From NCBI GenBank assembly GCA_963819785.1, contig CAWFXW010000022.1, positions 291,953 through 355,952 of the forward strand: a stretch of 64,000 bases of DNA, read 5' to 3'. Each line of letters begins with the position of its first letter. Position 1 is the first letter of the stretch. This DNA is from Palsa-504 sp963819785 (GTDB lineage Bacteria > Actinomycetota > Actinomycetes > Streptosporangiales > Streptosporangiaceae). Under the pieces are notes generated by a model. The model was given only the letters and a program-made list of their open reading frames with translations. It was not told where the DNA came from and made no database searches. Of this stretch, positions 33,206-42,399 are shown piece after piece. The position numbers and the translations under genes were made by a program.

Positions 33206-34122
33206 GGGTCGCCCCGGAGGTCGGCGGTGAAGACGCGCTGGAGCATGTGCCAGTCCGCCGGGTGTTCGGAGATGGCGGCCTCGAAGACCCGGGCCAGCTC
33301 CTGGCTCATGGCCGCGGTCTTCTCCGCCCGGGTGCCCGATTCGGGCACCGGGATCTCTTCGTAGATGTGCGCGCCCCAGTCCTCGCCCTCGAACCAGGTC
33401 GCGACCGGCAGCAGCGCGGCGCCGGTGTGCATGGCCAGGGCGGCGGTGGCGGCGATCCGCGCCTTCTCCCCGAACATCTCGACCTCGATGCCGCTGTCCT
33501 TCAGGTCACGGTCGCTGACCAGGCAGACCAGGCCGCCGGCGCGCAGCCGCTGGGCGAGGGTCCCGAACGGGCTGTGACCACCGGTGAGCGGCAGCACCTC
33601 CATGCCCAGGCCCTGGCGGAACCGGACGAACGCCTCATAGACCGCTTCGGGCCGGAGCCGTTCGGCGACGGTGGTCAACGAGCCAGCGCCGCGGGCCACG
33701 ACCCACGCGCCGGCCTGCTCGAAGTTGCCCATGTGGGGCAGCGCGAGGATCACGCCGCGGCCGGCCTTCAGGTTGGCGAACAGGGCCTGCTCCCCCGCCG
33801 CGTCGATGTGCATGCCGGACAGGATCCGCTCGACCGGGATGGCCGGCAGCCGGAACGCCTCCAGCCAGTACCTGGCGTAGGAGCGCAGCGCGGCGCGGGA
33901 CAGGTTCCGCAGTTCCTGGCCGTCCACGTCCGAGCCTGAGTACGTGAAGGCCAGCACGCGGCGCAGGTTGCCCTCAAGCACCTGCACCTTCGGGCCCTGC
34001 CGCCGCCAGGCGATGCCGGCCACGGTGGTGAAGGCCCATCTGGCCCACGACTGCGGAACACGGATGATGAGCTTCCAGCCGAGCTGGTACGCGAGTCCGG
34101 TCAGCCGCTCGCTGAGCCGCAT
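33202..34122 (-). CDS. phosphatidylinositol mannoside acyltransferase (PatA-like)
   Basis: A 306-residue LPLAT-family (HtrB/LpxL-like) membrane-associated acyltransferase. The catalytic HMGNFEQAGAW (His-x4-Glu) and acceptor segment VCLVSDRDLKDSGIEVEMFG are present. The N-terminus has an amphipathic/hydrophobic region (WARWAFTTVAGIAW). By position between pgsA and pimA it corresponds to the gene acylating PIM mannose in mycobacteria. Acyl-chain preference is unknown. It overlaps pimA by four bases. Confidence 0.88.
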   Translation of the reverse strand: MRLSERLTGLAYQLGWKLIIRVPQSWARWAFTTVAGIAWRRQGPKVQVLEGNLRRVLAFTYSGSDVDGQELRNLSRAALRSYARYWLEAFRLPAIPVERILSGMHIDAAGEQALFANLKAGRGVILALPHMGNFEQAGAWVVARGAGSLTTVAERLRPEAVYEAFVRFRQGLGMEVLPLTGGHSPFGTLAQRLRAGGLVCLVSDRDLKDSGIEVEMFGEKARIAATAALAMHTGAALLPVATWFEGEDWGAHIYEEIPVPESGTRAEKTAAMSQELARVFEAAISEHPADWHMLQRVFTADLRGDP

Positions 34123-34124
34123 GG

Positions 34125-34736
34125 CTATCCCTCCGCCGGAGTCCGGGCGGCCCGGTGGACCGCGTGCACGCGCTGCCCGAACGTGAAGGCGCTTCCCGCC
34201 GCGAGCGCCCAGAGCCCCACGTTGAGAATGTACGGCACGCCGAGGCCGGAAACGCCGACCGCGATCAGCGAGATGAGCATGCGCTCGGGCCGCTCGATCA
34301 GGCCCACGTCGCAGCGCAGCCCCAGACCCTCGGCCCGGGCCTTGGTATAGGACACCAGGATGCCCGCGACCAGGCAGAACAGCGACACCCCGCCGAGCAG
34401 CGGGTCATGACCGCCGCGGAAGAACCAGATCACCAGGCCGCTGAAGATGCCGGCGTCGGCGATCCGGTCCAAGGTGGAGTCGAGGAACGCTCCCCAGGCG
34501 CCGCTGGTGCCCTTGATCCGGGCCAGCACGCCGTCCAGCATGTCCAAGAGGACAAAGATCGTGCAGGTCAAGGCGCCAGGGAACAGCTCGCCGACCGGGA
34601 ACAGGCCGAGCGCTCCGCCCGCCACGCCGACGGTGCCGACGATCGTGATGGCGTTGGCCGTGACCGGAGTACGCGCCAGGGCCGCGCCGACCGGAGTGAA
34701 AACGCGTGTCATGACGGGCCGTAGCGGGTTCAGCAT
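34125..34736 (-). CDS. pgsA: CDP-alcohol phosphatidyltransferase (phosphatidylinositol phosphate synthase)
   Basis: A 203-residue membrane enzyme. It contains the complete CDP-alcohol transferase motif D-x2-DG-x2-AR-x8-G-x3-D-x3-D, reading DMLDGVLAR then GAFLDSTLDRIAD. Several hydrophobic helices surround it. In this neighbourhood the family member makes phosphatidylinositol (phosphate) from CDP-diacylglycerol and inositol (phosphate). It is the first gene of the pgsA-acyltransferase-pimA set and starts divergently from an EF-G2 gene. Confidence 0.92.
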   Translation of the reverse strand: MLNPLRPVMTRVFTPVGAALARTPVTANAITIVGTVGVAGGALGLFPVGELFPGALTCTIFVLLDMLDGVLARIKGTSGAWGAFLDSTLDRIADAGIFSGLVIWFFRGGHDPLLGGVSLFCLVAGILVSYTKARAEGLGLRCDVGLIERPERMLISLIAVGVSGLGVPYILNVGLWALAAGSAFTFGQRVHAVHRAARTPAEG

Positions 34737-34890
34737 GGCCGTCCGATAATAATGCGTCGGGCCAGATGGGTATCGCGCCGGGCACGCGGGGGACGGCTAC
34801 CTTCACTTTCTGGTCACCGGGAAGTTTCTCGGCGTGGGGGTTGTGGTCATGGTGCCCGCGGGTTAAGGCTGGTCGTGCGCAGCATCGCTC

Positions 34891-34909
34891 CCGGGGGGAC
34901 GACCCCCGG
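34891..34909. other. GC hairpin in leader upstream of the EF-G2-like gene
   Basis: CCGGGGG (34891-34897) pairs with CCCCCGG (34903-34909). A second small stem (CGGAG...CTCCG, about 34922-34936) follows before the ribosome binding site AAGGAGG at 34952-34958. These may be an attenuator or leader structure in the 231-base gap upstream of the EF-G2-like gene. Confidence 0.35.
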
Positions 34910-34967
34910 CACCCCCCGATGCGGAGCTTCGCTCCGTAGGGAGGCAATCGCAAGGAGGCGAAGGCAA

Positions 34968-37103
34968 TTGGCAACAACAGGCAGTGGGGCGGGAGGAGCC
35001 GCTGGCAGGGCACCGGCGGCCGACCAGGTACGGAACGTGGTGCTGGTCGGCCATTCCGGGTCTGGGAAAACCAGCCTGGTTGAGGCGCTGCTCGCCACGA
35101 CGGGGACCATCCAGCGCCAGGGCAGCATCGAAGAGGGCACCACGGTCAGCGACTTCGACGAGGTCGAGGTCAGGCAGCAGCGCTCGGTCAACTTGACCCT
35201 CGCGTCCATCGTGCACAACGGCATCAAGGTCAACCTGCTCGACACGCCCGGCTACGCCGACTTCACGGGGGACCTTCGGGCCGGGCTCCGGGCCGCGGAC
35301 TCGGCGCTGTTCGCCGTCTCCGCCACCGACGGGATCGACGGGCTGACCCGGATGCTGTGGGAGGAGTGCGCCGCGGTGGGCATGCCGCGCGCGGTGGTCA
35401 TCACCAAGATCGACCACCAGCGGGCCGAGTTCGACGCCTGCCTGGCCGCCTGCCGTGAGGCCTTCGGCGACGCGGTCGCGCCCCTGTACCTGCCGACCGG
35501 CGCCCCGGTGGAGGGACTGATCGGGCTGCTGTCGCAGAAGCTGTTCAGCTACTCGGGCGGGAACCGGACCGAGGGCGCGCCGTCAGGCGCGGACCAGGAC
35601 CGGATGGAAGAGCTGCGCGGTGAGCTGATCGAGGGCATCATCACCGAGAGCGAAGACGAGACCCTGATGGACAGGTACCTGTCCGGGGAAGATATCGACC
35701 CCAAGGTGCTCATCGAAGACCTGGAGAAGGCCGTCGCGCGCGGCAGCTTCTACCCGGTGCTGGTGACCTCCTCGCCGCAGCGGATCGGCATGCTCGAACT
35801 ACTCGAGGTGATGACCGAAGCCTTCCCCTCCCCCGCCGAGCACCCGATGCCCGCGGTGACCACGCCGGACGGCAAGCCCGTCAACGGGCTGACCTCCGAC
35901 CCCAAGGGACCGCTGCTGGCCGAGGTGGTCAAGACCACCTCTGACCCCTACGTCGGCCGGATCAGCCTGGTCCGCGTCTTCTCCGGCACGCTGCGTCCCG
36001 ACGCCTCCGTGCACGTGTCCGGCCACGGGCGCTCCTCCCGCGGGCACGAGGATCACGACGACGACGAGCGGATCGGTGCGCTGACCTCGCCGCTCGGCAA
36101 GCAGCAGCGGCCCGTCACGCAGTGCTCGGCGGGCGACATCTGCGCGGTGGCCAAGCTGAGCACGGCCGAGACCGGCGACACGCTGTCCGAGAAGGACCAT
36201 CCGCTGCTGATGGAACCGTGGTCGATACCGGAGCCGCTGCTGCCGGTGGCGATCGTGGCCAAGTCCAAGGCGGACGAGGACAAGCTGTCCCAGGGCCTGA
36301 GCCGGCTGGTGGCCGAGGACCCGACCCTGCGCCTGGAGAACAACCCGGAGACCCACCAGCTGGTGCTGTGGTGCATGGGCGAGGCTCACACCGACCTGCT
36401 GCTCGACCGGCTCGCAAACCGGCAGGGCGTCGCGGTAGAGACCACCGACCTGCGCGTCCCGCTGCGCGAGACCATCGGGGGCAAGGGCCACGGGCTGGGC
36501 CGCAACGTGAAGCAGAGCGGCGGCCATGGCGAGTACGGCATCTGCCACATCGAGATCGAGCCGCTGGAGGACTCGGCGGGCTTCGAGTTTGTCGACAAGA
36601 TCGTCGGCGGTGTGGTGCCGCGGCAGTTCATCCCGTCGGTGGAGAAGGGCGTCCGCTGGCAGATGGAGCAGGGCGTGACGGCCGGCTACCCGATGACCGG
36701 CGTCCGGGTGACGCTGTACGACGGCAAGGCGCACTCGGTGGACTCCTCCGACATGGCGTTCCAGAAGGCCGGGCGGCTGGCGTTGAGGGACGCCGTGGAC
36801 AAGGCCCAGCCGTTGCTGCTCGAGCCGGTCGACGAGGTGGACGTGCTGGTGCCCGACGACTACGTGGGCGCGGTCATGTCGGATCTGTCGTCGCGGCGCG
36901 GCCGGGTGCTCGGCACCGAGCCGGTCGGCGTGGGCCGGACCCTGGTCCGCGCGGAAGTCCCCGAACTCGAGATCATCCGCTACTCAATCGACCTGCGGTC
37001 GCTGTCGCACGGCACCGGCTCGTTCACCCGGCAGTACGTGCGCCACGAGCCGCTACCCTCGCACCTGGCCAGCAAGGTGGCCGCCGAATCCAAGAAGGAG
37101 TAG
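34968..37103 (+). CDS. elongation factor G-like GTPase (EF-G2 type)
   Basis: A 711-residue translational GTPase-like protein. G1 is VGHSGSGKTSLVEAL, G3 is DTPGYADF and G4 is ITKID. Domains II-V follow, ending with domain IV/V residues DDYVGAVMSDLSSRRGRVLG and the C-terminal TGSFTRQYVRHEPLP. The G1 sequence differs from true EF-G (AHIDAGKT), as in the EF-G2/FusA2 group, whose members are GTPases not essential for elongation. The TTG start at 34968 is chosen because AAGGAGG lies 9 bases before it; longer upstream frames cross the hairpins. It interrupts the usual HIT-pgsA adjacency. Confidence 0.88.
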   Translation: MATTGSGAGGAAGRAPAADQVRNVVLVGHSGSGKTSLVEALLATTGTIQRQGSIEEGTTVSDFDEVEVRQQRSVNLTLASIVHNGIKVNLLDTPGYADFTGDLRAGLRAADSALFAVSATDGIDGLTRMLWEECAAVGMPRAVVITKIDHQRAEFDACLAACREAFGDAVAPLYLPTGAPVEGLIGLLSQKLFSYSGGNRTEGAPSGADQDRMEELRGELIEGIITESEDETLMDRYLSGEDIDPKVLIEDLEKAVARGSFYPVLVTSSPQRIGMLELLEVMTEAFPSPAEHPMPAVTTPDGKPVNGLTSDPKGPLLAEVVKTTSDPYVGRISLVRVFSGTLRPDASVHVSGHGRSSRGHEDHDDDERIGALTSPLGKQQRPVTQCSAGDICAVAKLSTAETGDTLSEKDHPLLMEPWSIPEPLLPVAIVAKSKADEDKLSQGLSRLVAEDPTLRLENNPETHQLVLWCMGEAHTDLLLDRLANRQGVAVETTDLRVPLRETIGGKGHGLGRNVKQSGGHGEYGICHIEIEPLEDSAGFEFVDKIVGGVVPRQFIPSVEKGVRWQMEQGVTAGYPMTGVRVTLYDGKAHSVDSSDMAFQKAGRLALRDAVDKAQPLLLEPVDEVDVLVPDDYVGAVMSDLSSRRGRVLGTEPVGVGRTLVRAEVPELEIIRYSIDLRSLSHGTGSFTRQYVRHEPLPSHLASKVAAESKKE

Positions 37104-37107
37104 CTAG

Positions 37108-37662
37108 CTAGGAAGACGGCCACGTGTCGGCCAGCAGCTTTCTGGTGTCGGCCAGGAGCTGGGGCAGGACGCGGGTGTGGCCGATCACGGGCATGAAGTT
37201 GGTGTCGCCGCCCCACCTGGGCACCACGTGCTGGTGCAGGTGGGCGGCGATGCCGGCCCCGGCCACCGAGCCGAGGTTGATGCCGATGTTGAACCCGTGC
37301 GGGCCCGAGGCCTGGCGCAGCGCGCGGATGGCTCGCTGGGTGTACTCGGCGAACTCAGCGGTCTCGGCCGCGGTCAGGTCGGTGTAGTCGGCCACGTGCC
37401 GGTACGGGACGACGAGCAGGTGCCCGGCGTTGTACGGGTACAGGTTGAGCACCACGTAGACCAGTGAGCCACGCGCGACGATCAGGCCGTCCTCGTCGCT
37501 CAGCTTCGGCGCGAGGTCGAACGGGCAGCCCTCGTCCTCGCCCGGGCCGGACGGCTTGCCCGCCCCCTTGATGTAGGCCATCCGGTGCGGCGTCCACAAC
37601 CGCCCGAACGAGTCGGGGACGCCCGCGAAGGCCTCAACCTCGTCAGGTGGGTCGGCCGGCAC
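37108..37662 (-). CDS. HIT-domain nucleotide hydrolase/Ap4A phosphorylase-like
   Basis: A 184-residue HIT protein. The HLHQHVVPRW segment is the catalytic HxHxHxx motif, and VLNLYPYNAGHLLVVPYRH supports the fold. In M. tuberculosis the gene between thrS and pgsA1 is a HIT-type Ap4A phosphorylase, which this matches by position and sequence type. It likely acts on dinucleoside polyphosphates. It is four bases away from the truncated thrS. Confidence 0.88.
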   Translation of the reverse strand: MPADPPDEVEAFAGVPDSFGRLWTPHRMAYIKGAGKPSGPGEDEGCPFDLAPKLSDEDGLIVARGSLVYVVLNLYPYNAGHLLVVPYRHVADYTDLTAAETAEFAEYTQRAIRALRQASGPHGFNIGINLGSVAGAGIAAHLHQHVVPRWGGDTNFMPVIGHTRVLPQLLADTRKLLADTWPSS

Positions 37663-37666
37663 CGGG

Positions 37667-38055
37667 CTACACCTGGACGCGGTCGCGTACGGCGGCGGCG
37701 ATCTCCGCGATCGCCTCGGCGACCGGGACGCCGTTCTTCTGCGACCCGTCGCGGTAGCGGAACGACACCGCCCCCTTGGTCACGTCGTCGTCGCCCGCGA
37801 TCAGCATGTAGGGGACCTTCTGCCGCTGCGCGGTCCTGATCTTCTTCTGCATCCGGTCATCGCTCGCGTCGACCTCGATCCGGATGCCGTGCTCGCGCAG
37901 CTGGTCCGCGACCTGCGACAGGTACGGCACGTGCGCGTCGGCGATCGGGATGCCGACCACCTGGACCGGGGCCAGCCAGGGCGGGAACGCGCCCGCGTAG
38001 TGCTCGACCAGGATGCCGAAGAACCGCTCGATCGACCCGAACAGGGCGCCGGCTC
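37667..38055 (-). pseudogene. thrS: threonyl-tRNA synthetase, C-terminal fragment only
   Basis: Only about 130 codons remain: GALFGSIERFFGILVEHYAG, then the anticodon-binding domain (VGIPIADAHVPYLSQVADQL, MQKKIRTAQRQKVPYMLIAG) to the stop. The TGS, editing and most of the catalytic domain (about 500 residues) are absent. The conserved ThrRS sequence stops abruptly at about 38055, where an unrelated alphaproteobacterial PAS gene begins in another frame. This is a join between two DNAs. The organism must have an intact thrS elsewhere if the join is real. Confidence 0.9.
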
Positions 38056-38490
38056 GGTGACATCGTCGATTGCCAGCAGTATCAGCTTGCGGACATTTCT
38101 TTGATCGAACACCTCCCGCGCGTTCAAAAGCATTGTACGGCGTCCGACACCGGGGACGTCCTGCTCGACCTCATAAGCCTCCATCACGGAATGCCGCGGC
38201 AGGATTTTCTCCAGCAGCAGTCGCAGATCGGGGATGTTCCATTCGCCATCGCCCAGCGCGTAGACGAGGCGGCCTTGAACGTTCTGTTTGGCGACCTTGA
38301 ACGTCAGATAGAAGGAGCGGCTTGCCGCGACGACGCGGAGGTCTTTGTCGAGGACCAGGAGGGGCTCGCGAACGGTGTCGACGATCGCCTGCGCGAGCGC
38401 GCGTCCATCATCGATATCCATTAACGCTTGAATCGGACCGGCCCGCATGTCTGCCGAGATTGAGGGCTCCGGCCTGTTCAGCATGCCCAT
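38056..38490 (-). pseudogene. PAS-domain N-terminal fragment of an HWE-type histidine kinase
   Basis: About 145 residues of a PAS sensor domain (PLLVLDKDLRVVAASRSFYL, GDGEWNIPDLRLLLEKILP, RRTMLLNAREVF, ILLAIDDVTE) match the domain found before HWE/HisKA_2 kinases in Rhizobiales. The sequence stops after DVTE, where the thrS fragment follows out of frame, so the kinase part is missing. The upstream start MGMLNRPEPS is one option; MDIDDGRAL is another. Source lineage is inferred from the family. Confidence 0.7.
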
Positions 38491-38633
38491 ATCTATCCCC
38501 TCATTGTGCCCCCGGGATCACATTCGGTATTCAACCCTATGGCGTTGCCTCGATGCTGACTGTGCAAAATTGCTCACATCACGAGGCGGCGGATCACGTC
38601 CGCCTTACCGGCACGTAAACAAAATATAAAATT

Positions 38634-39305
38634 CTAATTCTTGATTGGCGGCTGGTCGTGCAGAACGACATTCAATAGCGAGCCACGGACTTCGATGCCG
38701 CCGTTGTACTCGATGAAGCCCAGCTTTCTAAATTTGTTCATGAAAAAGCTCACGCGTGACCGCGTCGTTCCGATCATCTCCGCAAGGGTTTCCTGGCTGA
38801 TTTTGGCGATCACCGGCTCGGGTGTCCCGTCCTTGCCGAAATTCGCCAACAGGAGAAGCAGGCGGGCTAAGCGCTTCTCGCTCGAATTGAAAAGCTGATC
38901 GACCAAGTCCGCCTCGATGCGGATGCTCCGGCCCAGAAGATGCGCAATGAACATTTCGGAGAACGCCGGTTCCTGATGGATCACCTCAATAATAGCTGAT
39001 TTTTCCAATCGAGCGATGACCAAGTCCGCCATGACTGTGACCGTCGCTATACGCTGCACTTGTCCGGCAAGACATCCTTCACCGAAGAAGTCGTCCGCCC
39101 CAAGAATTGCGATGACGGCTTCCTTGCCTTGCTCGGAAACGACAGTGAGCTTTGCCTTGCCCTTCTGGATGTAGAAGACCGCATCGCCCGGGTCCCCTTG
39201 TGAAAAGACGATCTGGCCTTTGCGGTACTTGCCGATGCTCCGGCCGTCCCCGACACGGGCAAGAAACGACTTTGCATCAAATGCGCGTCGGCGTTTCGTC
39301 GCCAT
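38634..39305 (-). CDS. Crp/Fnr-family transcriptional regulator
   Basis: A 223-residue regulator. The N-terminal cyclic-nucleotide-binding-like domain is seen in YRKGQIVFSQGDPGDAVFYI and GADDFFGEGCLAGQ. The C-terminal HTH is seen in ISQETLAEMIGTTRSRVSFF. No N-terminal Cys cluster for an Fe-S centre is present, so it is unlike classical Fnr. The ATG at 39305 is supported by GGAAGG seven bases upstream. The style is typical of Rhizobiales. It may control the carbon-overflow genes that lie divergently. Confidence 0.88.
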   Translation of the reverse strand: MATKRRRAFDAKSFLARVGDGRSIGKYRKGQIVFSQGDPGDAVFYIQKGKAKLTVVSEQGKEAVIAILGADDFFGEGCLAGQVQRIATVTVMADLVIARLEKSAIIEVIHQEPAFSEMFIAHLLGRSIRIEADLVDQLFNSSEKRLARLLLLLANFGKDGTPEPVIAKISQETLAEMIGTTRSRVSFFMNKFRKLGFIEYNGGIEVRGSLLNVVLHDQPPIKN

Positions 39306-39658
39306 CACATGACCTTCCAAGCCGACCATAGGCGCTTCTTCGGAGGAAGGGAATCGCGCGCCCAACCTAGCGGACACTTTGAAGCGGACCCTGCGCCTGT
39401 GGGCCGCTGCCTGGCCCGGGGCATAAAACATTAAACACGATGGAGGCGCAGCCGTGTGAGCAATATTGGTCAGAAATGCACGCAATTGAGGAGCAGTATG
39501 TAGTAGAGAGGCGCCCCGATCGAGCAGGGAGCCACGTTAATGAATCCGATCACTGTTTTTCTGACCGTCACCTGCCTCGCCGCGGGTGGAAGCCGATTGA
39601 CCCGCAAAGAATCAGGAACACCAGCATCCGGGCGAGGAAGATGCGGGGTTAGGAGAGC
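39306..39658. other. divergent intergenic region of the alphaproteobacterial block
   Basis: 353 bases without a supported gene between the Crp/Fnr gene and the PHA-synthase-like gene. It contains AT-rich patches (CATAAAACATTAAACACG) suited to promoters. A short frame from ATG 39541 (MNPITVFLTVTC) is unsupported. I do not see a clear TTGAT-N4-ATCAA Fnr box. Confidence 0.4.
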
Positions 39659-40256
39659 TTGGTGTATTCGAAGGCCATGAGCATGCCGGAAAAACCATCG
39701 GTCAAGCCCGCAAATCTTTCGCTGCTGAGCGTCCCGGCGTTTTGGCCAATGGCGATAGCGACGGCGATGCTTGAGCAGGGAACCGAGCTTTACGCGAAGA
39801 ACCTTAAGTTCGTCGACGAAGAGATTAAAATTCATGACGACCTGAGACCCACCCTTGCGACACCGAACCAGGTGCGGCTCGATCTGCGAACAATGATGCT
39901 GCGCGATTACGGCAAGCCGGGCGGAATTCCGACACTCATAGACGCGCCCCACGCCGGCCATACCGCCATGATCGCCGACTACCACAAAGGCCAAAGCCTG
40001 GTTGAGACACTGTTGGCTAATGGAATTGGCCATGTTGTCTTGACCGATTGGAAATCGGCGACCGAAGACATGAAAGACTTGGAGATCGACAACTACCTCG
40101 CCGAGGTCGTCGTCGCGATCGACGATCTCGGTGGCCCGCGTGAATTCGTCGGCCTTTGTCAGGCGGTTGGGTATCAGCGATGATCGCAGCGCGCTTTCCC
40201 GATAAGATGAACACGCTCGTGCTTGCCGGTGCGCCCATTGATACCGACGCAGGCGA
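39659..40256 (+). pseudogene. PHA-synthase-like alpha/beta hydrolase, frameshifted and truncated
   Basis: The frame gives the N-terminal part (LLSVPAFWPMAIATAMLEQG, MIADYHKGQSLVETLLANG, VLTDWKSATEDMKDLEID) of a PHA-synthase-like protein common in Rhizobiales. At the nucleophile elbow the expected GLCQGGW is lost by one missing G at about 40165. The next frame continues SAMIAARFPDKMNTLVLAGA up to about 40256. There the sequence jumps into phosphate acetyltransferase, so the C-terminal half is absent. Confidence 0.65.
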
Positions 40257-40700
40257 CGCATCGATCTGCCGAAGGTAGCCGTGCTGGCCGCGGTCGAGAT
40301 GGTGCAGACCAAAATGCCAGCCACGCTCGACGGCGCAATTCTGGCCAAGATGGCCGATCGCGGGCAGATCGTCGGCGGCATCGTCGACGGGCCGCTCGAT
40401 CTCGATGCCGCAGTGGACGCGCAAGCCGCGCGCATCAAGCATATCTCATCGCCGATCGCGGGCCTCGCCGATGTCCTGATCGTGCCGAACATCGAGGCCG
40501 GCAACATGGTTTACAAGAACTTCGCATTCATGGCCGATGCGCAGATCGCGGGCCTCGTCGTCGGTGCGCGGGTGCCGGTGATTCTGACCAGCCGCGCCGA
40601 CACTGCCGCGGCGCGCCGCTTCTCGGCCGCCGCCGCCGTGCTGTACGCCGATGCGCTGACACGCGATCCCGCCATCCTGCTGCCTGAAATCGCGGAGTGA
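40257..40700 (+). pseudogene. phosphate acetyl/butyryltransferase, C-terminal fragment
   Basis: Starting at about 40257 the frame reads RIDLPKVAVLAAVEMVQTKM, then MADRGQIVGGIVDGPLDLDA, SPIAGLADVLIVPNIEAGNM and VVGARVPVILTSRADT. These are the C-terminal acyl-phosphate-transferring domain of Pta/Ptb or of the bifunctional enoyl-CoA hydratase/phosphate acetyltransferase. About two thirds of the usual protein is missing at the 5' side. It ends six bases before ackA, the normal partner gene that turns acetyl phosphate into acetate and ATP. Confidence 0.75.
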
Positions 40701-40706
40701 TCGGCC

Positions 40707-41901
40707 ATGAGTGCGGCCAGCGTCAGCGAGGCCATCGTCGTGGTCAATGCAGGCTCCACCAGCTTGAAGTTCGGCGCCTATGCGGTGGACGCGACCCGGT
40801 CGCTGCCTCTGCTCTGCCGCGGCCAGATCGACAGTATGGAAATCGATCCGCATTTCGTCGTCACGAACGCGGCCGGCAAGCAATTGGGCGTGCATGAATG
40901 GGGCAAAGACCGCGCGATCGACCACAAAACGGCGCTGCACTTCGTCATCACTTGGCTGGAAGCCAATCTTGGCGACAGCAAGGTTATAGCCGCCGGCCAC
41001 CGTGTCGTGCTCGGTGGCGCCCGCTTCGAAGCGCCGGTACGGATCGAGGGCGACGTGCTGGACTACCTCGAGTCGCTTGTGGTCATGGAGCCCTCGCACC
41101 AGCCCTACAACGTGCTAGGGGCCCGCGCGCTGGCCGAGGCGTTTCCCGGCCTGCCGCAGGTCGCTTGCTTCGACAGCTCGTTCCATCGGACGATGCCTGA
41201 GGTGGCGCAAATCTACGCGCTACCTCAGGATGTGCGCGATGCCGGGGTGCGCCACTGGGGCTACCACGGCATTTCCTACGACTACATCAGCCGGCAGGTG
41301 CCGAAGTTCGCGCCGCAGGCGCGGCGAGTGATCGTCGCGCATCTCGGCGGCGGCGCCAGCATGTGCGCCATGCTGGACGGACGCAGCGTCGACACCACGA
41401 TGGGCTTCGGCGCCGTGTCCGGGCTGCCCATGGCGACGCGCTCGGGCGATGTGCCGCTGGGTGCGCTGTTCTATCTGCTGCGCCGTAAGCTGTTCGACGA
41501 CGCGTCGCTGGAGAAGATGCTGTACGAGCGCGCGGGCCTGCTCGGTCTTTCCGGCATCAGCGACGACATGCGGGTGTTGCAGGAGAGCACGGACCCGCGG
41601 GCGGTCGCGGCGGTGGAGTATTTCGTTTACGCGATGACCAAGTATGCCGGCGCCTACGCGGCCGTGCTGGGCGGGCTGGACGCGTTCGTGTTCACCGCCG
41701 GCATCGGCGAGCACTCCGCCCCGGTCCGCGCGGCGCTGTGCGGCAAGCTGGCGTGGCTCGGCGTGAAGCTGGACGAGCAGGCGAACGAGGTCCGGCGGGC
41801 CGCGCATTTCCGCGCCGGACAGCGGCGTGTCGGTCTGGGTCATCCCCACCAACGAGGAACTGATGATCGCGCAGCATACGCTGGCGCTCGTTCGCCCTTA
41901 A
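40707..41901 (+). CDS. ackA: acetate kinase, frameshifted near the 3' end
   Basis: An ASKHA-fold kinase: VVVNAGSTSLKFGAY at the N-terminus, GHRVVLGGARF, YHGISYDYIS, HLGGGASMCAMLDGRSVDTT and FTAGIGEHSAPVR are all typical. It interconverts acetyl phosphate and acetate with ADP/ATP. At about 41800 a one-base indel moves the conserved tail (ISAPDSGVSVWVIPTNEELM, ending LALVRP) to another frame ending at 41901. The original frame runs on to 42005. Rhizobiales-like codon style. Confidence 0.88.
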
Positions 41902-41924
41902 CTGGACGTTGGAGGAGAGCCCTG

Positions 41925-42312
41925 ATGGAACTTAATGCCAACCCGCCTAAGGCATCCACCATAACCGAGCTCGCCGATCGAAACCCGATCCGAAGGACGA
42001 TTTGAAAACGCTGCCGCTGGCGGAGGTGGAGAAAAAATTAGGATCGTCGCCGGACGGTCTCACGCAAGCCGAGGCGCAGAAACGGCTGACCAGTATGGGC
42101 CCAACGAGATTGCGGAAAAGAAAACCAATGAGCTCCTAAAATTTCTTAGCTATTTTTGGGGCCCCATCCCGTGGATGATCGAAGCGGCAGTCATCCTATC
42201 GGCGGCAGCTCGGCATTGGCCTGACTTTGGCATCATCCTGCTTCTGCTTCTGGCCAACGCCGTGGTCGGATTTTGGGAGGAACACCAGGCAGGTAACGCC
42301 ATAGCTGCTCTG
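41925..42312 (+). pseudogene. proton-efflux-type P-ATPase, N-terminal fragment
   Basis: Broken frames give MELNANPPKASTITELADRN, then LKTLPLAEVEKKLGSSPDGL, a frame change, and NELLKFLSYFWGPIPWMIEA followed by two membrane helices (IILLLLLANAVVGFWEEHQA). This is the start of a plasma-membrane H+-ATPase-type P-ATPase. The sequence ends at AGNAIAAL, about 130 residues into a protein normally near 800 residues, at the join with actinobacterial DNA. At least two frameshifts are present. Confidence 0.7.
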
Positions 42313-42363
42313 AATACCGGCTAAGTCGGGGTTGCGGATAACCTCTTTACTGCCGGTCCCGAC

Positions 42364-42399
42364 GGCTATAGTTCCCAGATGGTTTGTTGGCGTCGGAGC
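42364..42399. repeat. imperfect 36-37 bp repeat, copy 1
   Basis: GGCTATAG, five variable bases, then AGATGGTTTGTTGGCGTCGG. Copy 2 at 44127-44163 has the same order with few changes, in the same orientation. Together they flank the membrane-protein gene at 42483-43883. Confidence 0.5.

Noticed and set aside
37801..38490. Single fused PAS-ThrRS reading frame
   Set aside because: After DVTE the frame reads ThrRS DNA out of frame, so the Arg/Ser-rich tail is meaningless.
39541..39660. Small ORF (MNPITVFLTVTC) before the PHA-synthase-like gene
   Set aside because: No family likeness and a weak ribosome site; more likely part of the promoter region.
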